From positions 434,001-498,000 of the forward strand of contig CAXXDH010000002.1 in assembly GCA_963677785.2 (NCBI GenBank): a stretch of 64,000 nucleotides of DNA. The letters are read 5' to 3'. The position numbers and the translations under genes are program-made. This document shows, one piece after another, positions 52,317 through 61,186 of the stretch. Origin of the DNA: G963665495 sp963677785 (GTDB lineage: Bacteria; Desulfobacterota; Desulfovibrionia; Desulfovibrionales; Desulfovibrionaceae). Below the pieces are notes generated by a model, which did not search any database, had not been told where the DNA came from, and was given only the letters and a program-made list of their open reading frames with translations. The number at the start of each line of letters is the position of its first letter. Position 1 is the first letter of the stretch.

Positions 52317-54881
52317 TTATTGATCGATGATAAAATCCAGAATATTGGCGCTTTTCTTTGTGCCTTCGTCATCTGATTCGTTCGTGTCAGCTGCCGGGGC
52401 ATCATCAGAGTCCATAGTCAGGGAAATATCCTGGACGGAGTCTTCCACCAGTTCGTCGGTCTCCAACTCGAGCAGATCATCCGCATGGGGGGCGGCATCA
52501 GTATCCGCATCCGGCAGTGTTTTAAACGAAACATCCGGGAGAGCGATGTCATCTTCTTTCGCGTCGGCCTCTCCTTTCTCAAGGGAGATCGAGGCATCGT
52601 CCTGATCCATGATGGTGATGTCCAGGTCCTGCAAGGAAAAAGGGTCTTCCTGCTCATTGCCGCCAAAAGAAAATCCGTGCTCGGATCCTGAACCGGGCAA
52701 ATCCATGAGTCCTTCCAGAAGAAAACCGGATGTGGTAGTATCCTGATCGTCAATGAGCGTATTGGCGGCGGCAAAGGTATCGTCGGCAGCCTGGTGTTCC
52801 TTTTCGGAAGCGGCAGCCTTGTCCAGCTCAATTGTCTCGTCCAGAGTCAGCATCATATCTTGCGTACTGATTTCCTCTTCCGGCACTGCGTCCGGATGCA
52901 AAGCTTGCTGCTGGTCCTCTTGGGCTGCAGAGAATTGAGGCTGGTCGAAATTGAAGGTCAACTCCTCTTCACCAGCAAAAGAATCCGCATCGCTGTCGAT
53001 TACCAGGGCTTCCTCGGAAAGGTCGGCTTCGGGCAGCAGGTCTTCGTCCGCAACATCAGGAAAAGCGTCGACGGATTCGGAAACGACGGGATTTTCAAGG
53101 GGCAATTCTTCATCGTCATCATCAATGACGATGGCGGTTTCAAAGTCGGGACCGTCTTCCGCGTCGGCGTCAAGGTTGACTTCTTCGGGCACATCGAGAA
53201 GGTTATCCACGAGCAGATCAAGGTCGCTGTCATCTTCGTCGTCATCCTCCGAGATAATGACATCGTCCTCCTCGTCGTCATCCAGAACAAATTCCTGTTC
53301 ATGCGGAGCAAGTACGACTCCCTGGTCGGATTCCGATTCATCTTCCAGTTGAAAGTCGAGGTCGATATGCTGGGGTTCCACATCGAACTCGGCATCATCG
53401 ACTACGTCCTCGTCAACGGGAAAATCCATGACAATGTCTCCGGCAAGCGCATCGTCGGCAACGGTTTCATAGGTGGCAGGTTCGCGTACGGTGTCGCTGA
53501 GTAAGTCCATATCCAGCTCTTCATCGGCAGAAACAGGAGCACTGCTTTCTGCCACGTCGCTCAGCTCGAATTCCTGCAGTGCATCGGAAGGTGCTGATTC
53601 GTCATCCGTTGTCAGAGGTTCGTCCAGAAGATAAATGGAGTCGTCTTCCTCATCAAGGGCCATGGAAATTTCCGATTCTGGTTCTTCGTGAAAATTCAGC
53701 TCCGGAAGGTCTTCCTGACCGGTTGACTGTGCTTCTGGCAAATCGGAAGAGTCCTCGTGCAGACTGAATTCAAGTTCGTCGACTTCGGGTTCCTCGACGG
53801 CATCTGCAGAGTCAAAGCTGAGATCCAGGTCGGAAACGTTCGGACTATCCGTGATGACTTCCGTATCCTCCGGAGCAAAAATCAGATCATCGTCGGAGAG
53901 GTCCTGTGGCACATCAAGGACAAGATCCTGCTCCTGAAAATCCGTTTCCGAAAGCGTTGGGGAATCGAGATCCAGGGAAATGTCGCCAAGGCCGGATTCC
54001 GCCCCGGTTGCATCTTCAGGAGTGAAGTCCAAATTCATGCCGTCGATAATCAAATCATTGTCATCATCAGACAGTTCTTCCTGGACGGGCATTGCAAGCT
54101 CATCATCCGTTTCAGGGGTGATGCTGAAGTCTTCTTTTGCCTGCTTATCCGCCAGAGTCGAAGAATAATGAGCGTAGTCATTCTCATTGAATTCCATAGT
54201 TTCGCCGGCAAGGGCGTCATATTCTTCATCCGAAACAGCTGCAGCTGATTCAGGAGTTACGGGGGGGATGGTTTCATCCAGGGTAAGATTGAAATCCTGT
54301 CCGGAAATATCTTCGGGCTGAAAACCGGCTGCGGAATCCACAGCGTCGCTGGTCTCAAACAAGGCATCTTCTTCGTCCACAAGGTCCGCCAAGTCGGGGA
54401 TGTCATCAAAAGACGGGGCTGCAGGTGTTTGTTCCTGATCAGTAATGAGTGCACCTGCGGCCAGGCCCGCGGCCGCGCCGGCAATCGCGGCGCCTGCCCC
54501 AGGAATCCCCGCCCCCCTTGCGTCTGCAAGCGGTTCGGCATCCGTATCCTCGCTTGTCTTGTCGAATTCCGGTTCAGGATAGGCTGCATCAGCTTCGGCG
54601 TATGGTTGATCGCTTTCATCAATAGGAGTAGACGTATCGTCCTGATACAGACTTTGGAAAAAATTGTAGGTGTCGGATTGATACCGTACGAGATCTTCCA
54701 GTGAATTCTGCATGACCGCCAGCTGGTCCATCAGAGCGGTACGGTCATACCGTGCGATTCGAATAAGTGCTTCCAGATTGCGTGAGAGCTTGATAAAAAA
54801 AATCATCAGCGCCGCAAAACACAGGAAGATGAAAATAAGGATAGGTGTGTATCCGGACATGATATGATTGAGAAAATCCAT
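52317..54881 (-). CDS. Extremely acidic membrane-anchored protein of unknown function
   Basis: An 854-residue protein. One N-terminal TM (about 13-31, YTPILIFIFLCFAALMIFF) is followed by a short helical segment, LEALIRIARYDRTALMDQLA (about 36-60). The remaining 770 residues are dominated by Asp, Glu, Ser, Ala and Leu with almost no Lys or Arg. The tail contains many short hydrophobic-acidic blocks (such as LDLSFDSA, LDFQLEDE and EFELSD), like repeated short linear motifs, and a small hydrophobic patch AGAAIAGAAAGLAAGALI near residues 130-147. It is probably disordered and could scaffold or bind basic partners or cations. The family is not recognised. Divergent from a radical SAM gene 101 bp away. 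Confidence 0.88.
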   Translation of the reverse strand: MDFLNHIMSGYTPILIFIFLCFAALMIFFIKLSRNLEALIRIARYDRTALMDQLAVMQNSLEDLVRYQSDTYNFFQSLYQDDTSTPIDESDQPYAEADAAYPEPEFDKTSEDTDAEPLADARGAGIPGAGAAIAGAAAGLAAGALITDQEQTPAAPSFDDIPDLADLVDEEDALFETSDAVDSAAGFQPEDISGQDFNLTLDETIPPVTPESAAAVSDEEYDALAGETMEFNENDYAHYSSTLADKQAKEDFSITPETDDELAMPVQEELSDDDNDLIIDGMNLDFTPEDATGAESGLGDISLDLDSPTLSETDFQEQDLVLDVPQDLSDDDLIFAPEDTEVITDSPNVSDLDLSFDSADAVEEPEVDELEFSLHEDSSDLPEAQSTGQEDLPELNFHEEPESEISMALDEEDDSIYLLDEPLTTDDESAPSDALQEFELSDVAESSAPVSADEELDMDLLSDTVREPATYETVADDALAGDIVMDFPVDEDVVDDAEFDVEPQHIDLDFQLEDESESDQGVVLAPHEQEFVLDDDEEDDVIISEDDDEDDSDLDLLVDNLLDVPEEVNLDADAEDGPDFETAIVIDDDDEELPLENPVVSESVDAFPDVADEDLLPEADLSEEALVIDSDADSFAGEEELTFNFDQPQFSAAQEDQQQALHPDAVPEEEISTQDMMLTLDETIELDKAAASEKEHQAADDTFAAANTLIDDQDTTTSGFLLEGLMDLPGSGSEHGFSFGGNEQEDPFSLQDLDITIMDQDDASISLEKGEADAKEDDIALPDVSFKTLPDADTDAAPHADDLLELETDELVEDSVQDISLTMDSDDAPAADTNESDDEGTKKSANILDFIIDQ

Positions 54882-54982
54882 AGAAACCTCGCACGGGATG
54901 ATGTCAAGAGGCGTTTTTTTATCTTATGCCTATAAACAGGTTAAAAATTATCTAGCACATCTCTATAAAAATTGCAAAAGAA

Positions 54983-56296
54983 ATGGCAAGTAGAAAAGTA
55001 AAACCCAAGATGTTGTATGCGGCTGAGGATGGATCCATTTATGATCACCCGGATCTGTTGATGCTTTGCCGGCGAGGAGAAGAACTGGCATTGCCCCGGC
55101 CAGACGAACTGGTTCCACTGCCGGAAGAATGCGAACTTTTTTTGTTGCCTAAACGCCGGGCCCTGGGACTTGATCCCGAGACGGGAAAAATTGAACAGCT
55201 TGAAGGCTGTGCCGTCGCTGCCTTTGTTTGTCCCGGTTATACGTTGGGAGCCCATGCCGCCTATCGGACCGAGTCCGGAACGGATGTGCCGGTGCTTCCA
55301 TTGTTCGCATACGCGGCCGTAGGTTGGGATGCGGGACGTTTTTGGGTATGCGCCAAAAGGGTGGACACGGATATCCGCCAGATATTCACCGGGATTTCCA
55401 AAAAGCGTATTCAGGGGGGCGCCCGCCGGTGGCAACGGGAATCGCCTGACAACCGTCTTGTCGGGCATCTTTGCCATTGTGCTTTGGGGAGCTGTTGTCC
55501 GGCTGCGCGCAATCTGTTTCTTGGGCGCTATGAGGCGCCTTTGCCCACATCCCGTACTTGCAATGCTGCATGCGTGGGATGCATATCGATGCAGTCCGGG
55601 GATTCGGGCTTTCCGTCCAACCAGTCCAGAATCAGTTTCCAGCCGACTCCCGCCGAAATTGTTGAAATAATGCAGACGCATCTCGGACATGAATCCCGTC
55701 CGGTTTATTCGTTCGGCCAGGGGTGCGAGGGAGAACCGCTCATGGAGGCGGATCTGATTGCAGAAGCTGTGCGGTTGTTTCGCAAGCAGGGGGGCACCGG
55801 CACTGTCAATATCAATACCAACGGCAGCAGGCCCGAGGTTATGCCCATGTTGGCTTCCGCCGGAGTCGATTCCATCCGCGTCAGCCTGAATAGTGCGTAC
55901 GGGCCTCTGTACGCGGCTTATTATCGTCCGAAAAATTACGTTTTCGAGGATGTTCGCTCGACGATTTTGGCCGCCAAAGAAAACGGTTTGTTCGTTTCCT
56001 TCAACTACCTGTATTTTCCAGGCATCAGCGATACGGAGAGGGAATTCGACCATCTTACAGGATTGATACGGGAAACGGGGGTCGATTATATTCAGCTCAG
56101 GAATCTCAATCTTGATCCCGAATTGTATTGGACTCTCGCCACTGGCAGGAATTCGGGCACAATAGGCCCAGCCATGGGACTCGCCAATTTTCTCAAACGG
56201 TTGCGTCGAGAGTTCCCGGAAGTAGGAACAGGGTACTTCAATCCCTTCGTTCTCAAAGAAGACAACGGCAAACTGCGCCCTCTTCGCTACGAATGA
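54983..56296 (+). CDS. Radical SAM protein with additional cysteine cluster
   Basis: A 437-residue radical SAM enzyme. An N-terminal domain of about 160 residues is followed by Cys164, Cys166, Cys171 and Cys172 (LCHCALGSCC), a possible extra iron-sulfur site. The radical SAM motif CX3CX2C follows (Cys193, Cys197, Cys200 in CNAACVGC). Barrel segments are FGQGCEGEPLMEADLIAEAV, INTNGSRPEVMPMLASAGVD and SIRVSLNSAYGPLYAAYYRP, as in SPASM-like or PFL-activase-like folds. No peptide substrate or dehydrogenase is adjacent, so the reaction is unknown. The ribosome site is weak (AAAAGAA). The next plus-strand gene is about 1 kb away. Confidence 0.92.
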   Translation: MASRKVKPKMLYAAEDGSIYDHPDLLMLCRRGEELALPRPDELVPLPEECELFLLPKRRALGLDPETGKIEQLEGCAVAAFVCPGYTLGAHAAYRTESGTDVPVLPLFAYAAVGWDAGRFWVCAKRVDTDIRQIFTGISKKRIQGGARRWQRESPDNRLVGHLCHCALGSCCPAARNLFLGRYEAPLPTSRTCNAACVGCISMQSGDSGFPSNQSRISFQPTPAEIVEIMQTHLGHESRPVYSFGQGCEGEPLMEADLIAEAVRLFRKQGGTGTVNINTNGSRPEVMPMLASAGVDSIRVSLNSAYGPLYAAYYRPKNYVFEDVRSTILAAKENGLFVSFNYLYFPGISDTEREFDHLTGLIRETGVDYIQLRNLNLDPELYWTLATGRNSGTIGPAMGLANFLKRLRREFPEVGTGYFNPFVLKEDNGKLRPLRYE

Positions 56297-57370
56297 TGCC
56301 CTCCCCATTGAGCGGCGCTGCTGTGTATTCTTGTCGGCAGTACGGTTGGTCGAATCGACTTCGAGTAAGGTCGCGATTGAAAAAAGCCGCGAGCTACAGA
56401 AGCAGTGCTTCAACGGCTGGTTGTGCATTGACTGGGACATCTGCGTACTCCCGGACAGCGTACGGTTGAGTCTTTTTCTCCATCAGTATATGCGAAAAAT
56501 TATGCGGTATGCAACGGGCAATCTTCCGAGAGTATAGGCAGCATGTGATCAGAGGATTGCCGGCAGTCTGTTGCGCCAGTGGAAAGGCGTACCAGTGCTG
56601 CACTGCTTTCAAAGACCAGGGATTTGTTATTCTTCCATACGAAGTTATGACTTATTGTAGCGCCATATAACTATTCAGTTGTTTTAAGTGTGTACATTTT
56701 TTAGAAAAATATATTTTTTGCTGCCAAGCTTTGTCATAGGTGCAATAATGTCGTATTTATTGCAGGATTATTGGTGAGTTTTAAAAGTACTTCTGTAGAT
56801 ATTTCAATCACTGTTTCACTTTTCATAATATGAATATCCTTGTCAATCTTTAGTACAACAGGAATATTTTTTTTTGTTTTATCGTTCCAGGATAAGGTTA
56901 CTTGCAGATATTTTTCCTTTATTTCTGTCCTATTCATGGTGTAATTGCCTTATTTGTACTTTTTTATCATTTATAATTTTTCAATCTTCCATCTTTACCA
57001 GCTTTTTTACAATAGAGTATTGTCAGCTATCTTTTTATAACAGAGTCGATAAAGATGGTTTCGGTACTCGTTTAGGCTCCAGCTTCCTCGTACAACCAAA
57101 ATCAAGTTATTTTTTTGTCGATAATATTTTAGCTGTATTAATAATTTGTTTACAAATAAAATTTTATATATCGCTAGATATTTGCCTGTAATATTTAGTT
57201 TTACGTTGAATGGACAGGGTGAAAAATTTCAGGAGAGGTCTTGAGTTGTTTTTTTTAACATAATATTTTCTGTGTTCGGCCTAAATCTATTGTGGGGATT
57301 TTTCGAACCTGATACGCTTAGTCACGGTTTAGGACAAAAAGGTATTAACCAAACCCAGGAGTTCAACTCA
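56297..57370. other. AT-rich region between radical SAM and AOR genes
   Basis: About 1.07 kb, AT-rich from 56640. It holds one possible small minus-strand gene (56734-56937) and otherwise nothing recognisable. The AOR promoter must lie near the right end; GGAG at 57359-57362 serves the AOR start. Confidence 0.5.
56734..56937 (-). CDS. Possible small hypothetical protein (67 aa)
   Basis: A 67-residue frame, MNRTEIKEKYLQVTLSWNDK..., with a balanced soluble composition, unlike the random frames around it. It has an alternating beta-like pattern (IPVVLKIDKDIHIMKSETVI). AAGG lies about 12 nt before the ATG. AT-rich, no homology recognised. It may be a recent acquisition or chance. Confidence 0.4.
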   Translation of the reverse strand: MNRTEIKEKYLQVTLSWNDKTKKNIPVVLKIDKDIHIMKSETVIEISTEVLLKLTNNPAINTTLLHL

Positions 57371-59101
57371 ATGAAAATCATGCGAATCGACATGAGTGCC
57401 CCAGGTGGCCCGGCGGTTAGGGAAGAACCGCTTGGCGATTATGAGGGCCTCGGTGGCCGTGCATTGACCTCGGCCATGGTGTTTAAGGAAGTACCAGCAG
57501 AGTGCCATGCGCTGGGCCCCGAAAACAAGCTCGTGATTGCTCCGGGCTTGCTGTCCGGCACAATGGCTGCCATGTCCGGCAGGTTGTCCGTTGGTTGCAA
57601 AAGCCCCTTGACCGGCACCATTAAGGAATCCAATGCTGGTGGCCAGGCTGCACAGATTATCGCCAAGCTCGGTTACGCGGCGATAGTCCTGGAAGGCCTT
57701 GCCGACGGTCCGTACAAAATGACTCTCAGCAAAGACGGCGTGAAGCTGGAAATTGACGAGAGCCTGAAGATGCTGACCAACTACCAGATGATGGACAAGT
57801 TTCTTGACGTCTATCAGAAGAGTGGCTGCATGATCTCGGTTGGAACGGCCGGTGAAATGCGTATGGCCAATTCCACCATCAGCGTTACCGATCCCGAAGG
57901 CCGTCCGACTCGCCACTGCGGACGCGGCGGCGTTGGCGCCGTCATGGCTTCCAAGGGCATCAAGGTCATTTTGCTTGACGGTACCGGAGTTTCCAATCGC
58001 CAGCCTGCCGATCCGGAAAAGTACAAGGACGCCAACAAGCGCTTCGTGGCCGGCCTGAAAAAACACCCGGTAACCGGCGAAGGTCTGCCTGCTTACGGTA
58101 CGAACGTATTGACCAACATCATCAACGAAGCCGGCGGCTATCCTTTCGCGAATTTTTCGAAAGGACAGTGGGAAAATACCTCCAAACTCAGCGGCGAAGC
58201 TCAGGCTGAACTGGAAGCCAAACGCGGCGGCAACCCTACCCATGGCTGCCATCGCGGTTGCGTCATTCGATGCTCAGGCATTTACAACGACAAGGATGGC
58301 AACTACCTGACCAAGCAGCCCGAGTATGAGACCACTTGGTCCCATGGCGGCAACTGCGGTATCGATGATCTGGACAGCGTAGCCATGATGGACCGTCTGG
58401 ATGATGATTACGGACTGGATACCATTGAAATGGGGTCCACCATCGGTGTGGCTATGCAGGCCGGTGTGATTCCGTTCGGCGATGCCGAAGCGGCCATCAA
58501 TCTGGTACATGAAGTCGGCAAGGGCACTCCGCTCGGACGTATTCTGGGCATGGGCACGGCTGCTACGGCCAAGGCCTACGGCATTGAGCAGGCGCCGGTC
58601 GTCAAAAATCAGGCCATGCCTGCCTACGATCCGCGTGCCATCAAAGGCATCGGTGTTACGTATGCCACCACAACCATGGGCGCCGACCATACGGCCGGGT
58701 ACGCCATTGCCACCAACATCCTCAAAGTTGGCGGCGACGTGGATCCTTTATCCAACGAAGGCCAGGCCGAGCTGTCCCGCAATCTGCAGATCGCCACTGC
58801 GGCTGTGGACGCCACGGGCATGTGCCTGTTCATCGCCTTTGCACTGCTGGATCAGCCCGACACCTTCCAGGCTCTTGTAGACTTGCTCAACGCCTTCTAC
58901 GGTTGGAATCTGACCGCGGACGACGTGGCTGCCTACGGAAAATCCATTCTCAAAAACGAAGTGGAATTCAACCGTGCTGCCGGATTCACCAGCAAGCACG
59001 ACCGCCTGCCTTTGTACTTCAAGCGTGAGAAACTTGCTCCGCACAATGTTGTGTTTGACGTTCCTGACGAAGAACTCGACAAAGTCATGGCAGATCTCTA
59101 A
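57371..59101 (+). CDS. aor: Aldehyde:ferredoxin oxidoreductase (tungsten enzyme)
   Basis: A 576-residue AOR-family enzyme oxidising aldehydes to carboxylates with ferredoxin, using a bis-pyranopterin tungsten cofactor and a [4Fe-4S] cluster. Cluster ligands are Cys293, Cys297, Cys301 (GCHRGCVIRC) and Cys485 (ATGMCLF). The spacing is CX3CX3C, whereas the archaeal type enzyme has CX2CX3C. Pterin-contact segments include GRLSVGCKSPLTGTIKESNA, GRGGVGAVMASKG and the MDRLDDDYGLDTIEMGSTIG stretch. The ATG at 57371 gives MKIMRIDMSAPG and has GGAG upstream; a longer frame upstream is non-coding. A terminator lies 18 bp after the stop, before the two accessory genes. Confidence 0.96.
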   Translation: MKIMRIDMSAPGGPAVREEPLGDYEGLGGRALTSAMVFKEVPAECHALGPENKLVIAPGLLSGTMAAMSGRLSVGCKSPLTGTIKESNAGGQAAQIIAKLGYAAIVLEGLADGPYKMTLSKDGVKLEIDESLKMLTNYQMMDKFLDVYQKSGCMISVGTAGEMRMANSTISVTDPEGRPTRHCGRGGVGAVMASKGIKVILLDGTGVSNRQPADPEKYKDANKRFVAGLKKHPVTGEGLPAYGTNVLTNIINEAGGYPFANFSKGQWENTSKLSGEAQAELEAKRGGNPTHGCHRGCVIRCSGIYNDKDGNYLTKQPEYETTWSHGGNCGIDDLDSVAMMDRLDDDYGLDTIEMGSTIGVAMQAGVIPFGDAEAAINLVHEVGKGTPLGRILGMGTAATAKAYGIEQAPVVKNQAMPAYDPRAIKGIGVTYATTTMGADHTAGYAIATNILKVGGDVDPLSNEGQAELSRNLQIATAAVDATGMCLFIAFALLDQPDTFQALVDLLNAFYGWNLTADDVAAYGKSILKNEVEFNRAAGFTSKHDRLPLYFKREKLAPHNVVFDVPDEELDKVMADL

Positions 59102-59118
59102 AACTGATGTGATTGAAC

Positions 59119-59149
59119 GGCGGCAAGGCTCTGCCTTGCCGCCTTTTTT
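59119..59149 (+). terminator. Rho-independent terminator inside the AOR operon
   Basis: GGCGGCAAGG-CTCTG-CCTTGCCGCC followed by TTTTTT. It lies between aor and the accessory gene 31 bp further on, so partial read-through would make accessory products scarcer than the enzyme. Confidence 0.9.
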
Positions 59150-59179
59150 AGTCCTTTGCAATGCTCCGGGAGAATTTCC

Positions 59180-59845
59180 ATGGATCAGCAGCAGAACGGC
59201 ACTGTTGCCGAAGACTTTCCTGGTTACGATCAATTGCGTCTTTTGGGCGTCCCGAGGAATATGCTGGGCGAATTGCACGGCTTGCTGCAGGAGGGCGTGC
59301 TGCTAGAGGTTCCCGAGGGATGCTCTGTCTGGGAGGTACTTAATCGGGAATTGGGACTTGAACAGGAGTTTGTCGAGCGCCGCATCCAAACTATTTTTCT
59401 GAATTCCAAGCCTGTGGATAGCCTGGAAAAATCCTATGTGCGCGAAGGCGATACAATCGCGATTTCCGCTGCCATGCCCGGACTGGTAGGCGCCGTGATG
59501 CGTCGTGGAGGCGAGCTGTCTTCCTTGCGTAGCGGCATTTCCGCCTGCCCTGAGGATGGCCCGTGCGAGAATCCAAGCTGCAAAGCCCAGGTCCGCGTCA
59601 AATTTTTCAATCTGCTTCTGGCTGAAATCGGCGATGAGTTGCTGCAGGAAGGCGTGCTTGTTCAGGATGCGCGTCTTCAGGAATTGCTGTCCAGCCTGCC
59701 GGAAAGTTTCTGGGAAGCTTCTCAGGGGATTGAAATTAAAGGGCATAAGCTGGATATGCGCAAGTATTCGCTGGAGATTCCGCAACTGGGCAAGCTCTTG
59801 CTTTTTTCCGTGGTACTGGCAGAAGAGGAGGATGTATGCGCCTGA
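59180..59845 (+). CDS. AOR-associated protein of unknown function
   Basis: A 221-residue soluble protein. The first third has a ubiquitin-like feel (IFLNSKPVDSLEKSYVREGD, TIAISAAMPGLVGAVMRRGG), ending before a Cys-bearing stretch CPEDGPCENPSCK (about 133-145) that could bind metal. The last third is mixed alpha/beta (IEIKGHKLDMRKYSLEIPQL). GGGAGA precedes the ATG at 59180. It overlaps the MoaD-like gene by 10 bp, so translation is coupled. Position implies a role in tungsten cofactor insertion or maturation of AOR. I recognise the genomic association, not a named family. Confidence 0.87.
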   Translation: MDQQQNGTVAEDFPGYDQLRLLGVPRNMLGELHGLLQEGVLLEVPEGCSVWEVLNRELGLEQEFVERRIQTIFLNSKPVDSLEKSYVREGDTIAISAAMPGLVGAVMRRGGELSSLRSGISACPEDGPCENPSCKAQVRVKFFNLLLAEIGDELLQEGVLVQDARLQELLSSLPESFWEASQGIEIKGHKLDMRKYSLEIPQLGKLLLFSVVLAEEEDVCA

Positions 59846-60060
59846 CTGTGAAATGTTTTGCGACTCTTTGTAATTTCGAACCCACTGATCAGGATACGCA
59901 CTATCCGGATGGTGCAACGGTACGGGACATCATCAACCTCTTGGGCATTCCAGTGGAAGACGTTCGCATAATTTTTATCAACGGCAGGGGCAGCGAACTT
60001 GATGCCGCACTGGCAGACGGCGACAGGCTGGGTCTTTTTCCTCCCGTGGGCGGGGGGTAG
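59836..60060 (+). CDS. MoaD/ThiS-family sulfur carrier protein
   Basis: A 74-residue beta-grasp protein ending GLFPPVGGG; the C-terminal Gly-Gly is the site of adenylation and thiocarboxylation in MoaD/ThiS. Other family features are VRDIINLLGIPVEDVRIIFI and the acidic LADGDRLGLFPPV. It overlaps the preceding gene by 10 bp. As the third gene after aor it probably donates sulfur for the pyranopterin dithiolene of the tungsten cofactor, distinct from housekeeping MoaD. Confidence 0.93.
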   Translation: MRLTVKCFATLCNFEPTDQDTHYPDGATVRDIINLLGIPVEDVRIIFINGRGSELDAALADGDRLGLFPPVGGG

Positions 60061-60161
60061 AGCATTTTTGTCTTGAAACACGGCTCGCATCTGAAACAAT
60101 GTCCCATTGTTTCAGATAACTGCATGAGAGCTCTAGAGCTTTTCAAGATCAAAATGCTCTA
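60058..60161. repeat. Nested inverted-repeat element
   Basis: Outer arms of 21 bp (60058-60078 and 60141-60161, 19 matches) begin TAGAGCATTTT. They enclose a perfect 13-bp hairpin ATCTGAAACAATG-TCC-CATTGTTTCAGAT (60089-60117) and the palindrome GAGCTCTAGAGCTT. There is no T-run on the plus strand. The left arm includes the stop codon of the MoaD-like gene. The structure resembles a small MITE or a REP-like element. Confidence 0.7.
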
Positions 60162-60178
60162 AAAAACAGTGTCGCAGC

Positions 60179-60739
60179 TCAGCCCTCCACGCCGAATTCG
60201 CGGCTCCAAGCCTCGAATGATTCAACCGAGCGCTGGCCGTAGCGGGCGATGCGTTTTCTTACTTCAGTCGGCGTATACTCGTTCCAGAGTTTTTCTCCTG
60301 ATTTGCTGTAAAACAAGTCTGCCCAGCAAATGATGCGTTCCTCGACACAGGTGGGCATCATGTCGCGTTGGGGCAGCGGGAAGTTGTTTTCGGCAATTTC
60401 TTTTTTGGTTATCCCCACCCCCAGGTGGCGTTCCGCCACGAGCGCATGGCGCGGAAGTCCGGCCTGTTCCAGAATTTTTCTGCCTTCTATCCCGTGCGCC
60501 AGATAGGGCAGAGTGCCCGTACAACCGATTCCGGGCGCATCTGTGGCAACGATCCCAATGTCGTGAAGCATGGCCGCTTCTTCGATGAAACGGCGGGAGT
60601 CCTGCGAAAGTTCAAGCCGTGCGGCAACCTTGAGGGATTTTGCCGTTACCAGAGTGGCGTGCGGGATGTAATGCGCAAAACAAGGTTGGCCCGGGGGTAT
60701 GATAGTGGCGATCAATTGAAAATAATTAACTTCGTTCAT
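60179..60739 (-). CDS. HD-domain phosphohydrolase
   Basis: A 186-residue HD-domain protein. Metal ligands fit HYIPHATLVTAKSLKVAARL (His) and AAMLHDIGIVATDAP (HD pair), with LVAERHLGVGITKKEIAENN and RIICWADLFYSKSGE completing the site. It is close to the family annotated as HDIG or uncharacterised HD hydrolases acting on nucleotides. The ATG at 60739 has AGGA and gives MNEVNYFQLIATIIPPGQPC. Monocistronic, with a terminator just upstream from the preceding transcript. Confidence 0.9.
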   Translation of the reverse strand: MNEVNYFQLIATIIPPGQPCFAHYIPHATLVTAKSLKVAARLELSQDSRRFIEEAAMLHDIGIVATDAPGIGCTGTLPYLAHGIEGRKILEQAGLPRHALVAERHLGVGITKKEIAENNFPLPQRDMMPTCVEERIICWADLFYSKSGEKLWNEYTPTEVRKRIARYGQRSVESFEAWSREFGVEG

Positions 60740-60750
60740 GATTGGTCCTG

Positions 60751-60785
60751 AAAAAACAAAAGCAGCACACATGGCGCTGCTGCTT
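60751..60785 (-). terminator. Rho-independent terminator after the cheV operon
   Basis: On the minus strand AAGCAGC...GCTGCTT forms the stem, followed by TTTGTTTTTT. It ends the cheV/104-aa transcript and overlaps the leader of the HD gene. Confidence 0.8.
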
Positions 60786-60853
60786 GAAGAGTCCGGATCA
60801 CAAGGTTGGCGAAGCCGCTGGTGAAGCGGCTAACGGCCTATAATCCATCAGGA

Positions 60854-61168
60854 TTATTTTTCTACGGGGCGGACGAATTCTATGTGGTCCTTGTTGACGA
60901 AAATAACGGGAAATTTTTTGCCCTGGGCATTTTCGTGTGTTTTATATTCGGCGTCGACGACTGTGACAAAACGGTCATCATTGCTGAATTTATCCGAAAG
61001 TCGAAAGTCGATATTTTCTCTGTCGATGGAAGGCATTTTGCCTGTTTCGAGTTTCGAATAAAAAATGCTGCCCTGAATGATTTTGCCGCTTGTCATGTGC
61101 AGGATGGCAATTGTCTGTTTGACAGGCCGCAATCCTTTTTTAGCTATTCCCGGCATTTTTATATCCAT
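60854..61168 (-). CDS. Small conserved-type protein downstream of cheV (104 aa)
   Basis: A 104-residue soluble beta-rich protein: KQTIAILHMTSGKIIQGSIF, then IDFRLSDKFSNDDRFVTVVD, then FPVIFVNKDHIEFVRPVEK. The strand pattern resembles small single-domain beta-barrel proteins found next to chemotaxis genes in sulfate reducers, but I cannot name a family. It lies 18 bp after cheV, so it is co-transcribed. It could modulate signalling or be an unrelated passenger. Confidence 0.82.
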   Translation of the reverse strand: MDIKMPGIAKKGLRPVKQTIAILHMTSGKIIQGSIFYSKLETGKMPSIDRENIDFRLSDKFSNDDRFVTVVDAEYKTHENAQGKKFPVIFVNKDHIEFVRPVEK

Positions 61169-61186
61169 CCTGAATTCCTTTACGTT

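Noticed and set aside
54941..56440. 499-residue minus-strand frame opposite the radical SAM gene
   Set aside because: The radical SAM product has full motifs on the plus strand; the antisense frame is compositional shadow.
60058..60161. Inverted repeats considered as an ordinary terminator
   Set aside because: No T-run after the stem on the plus strand and the nested design is too elaborate, though minus-strand use cannot be excluded.
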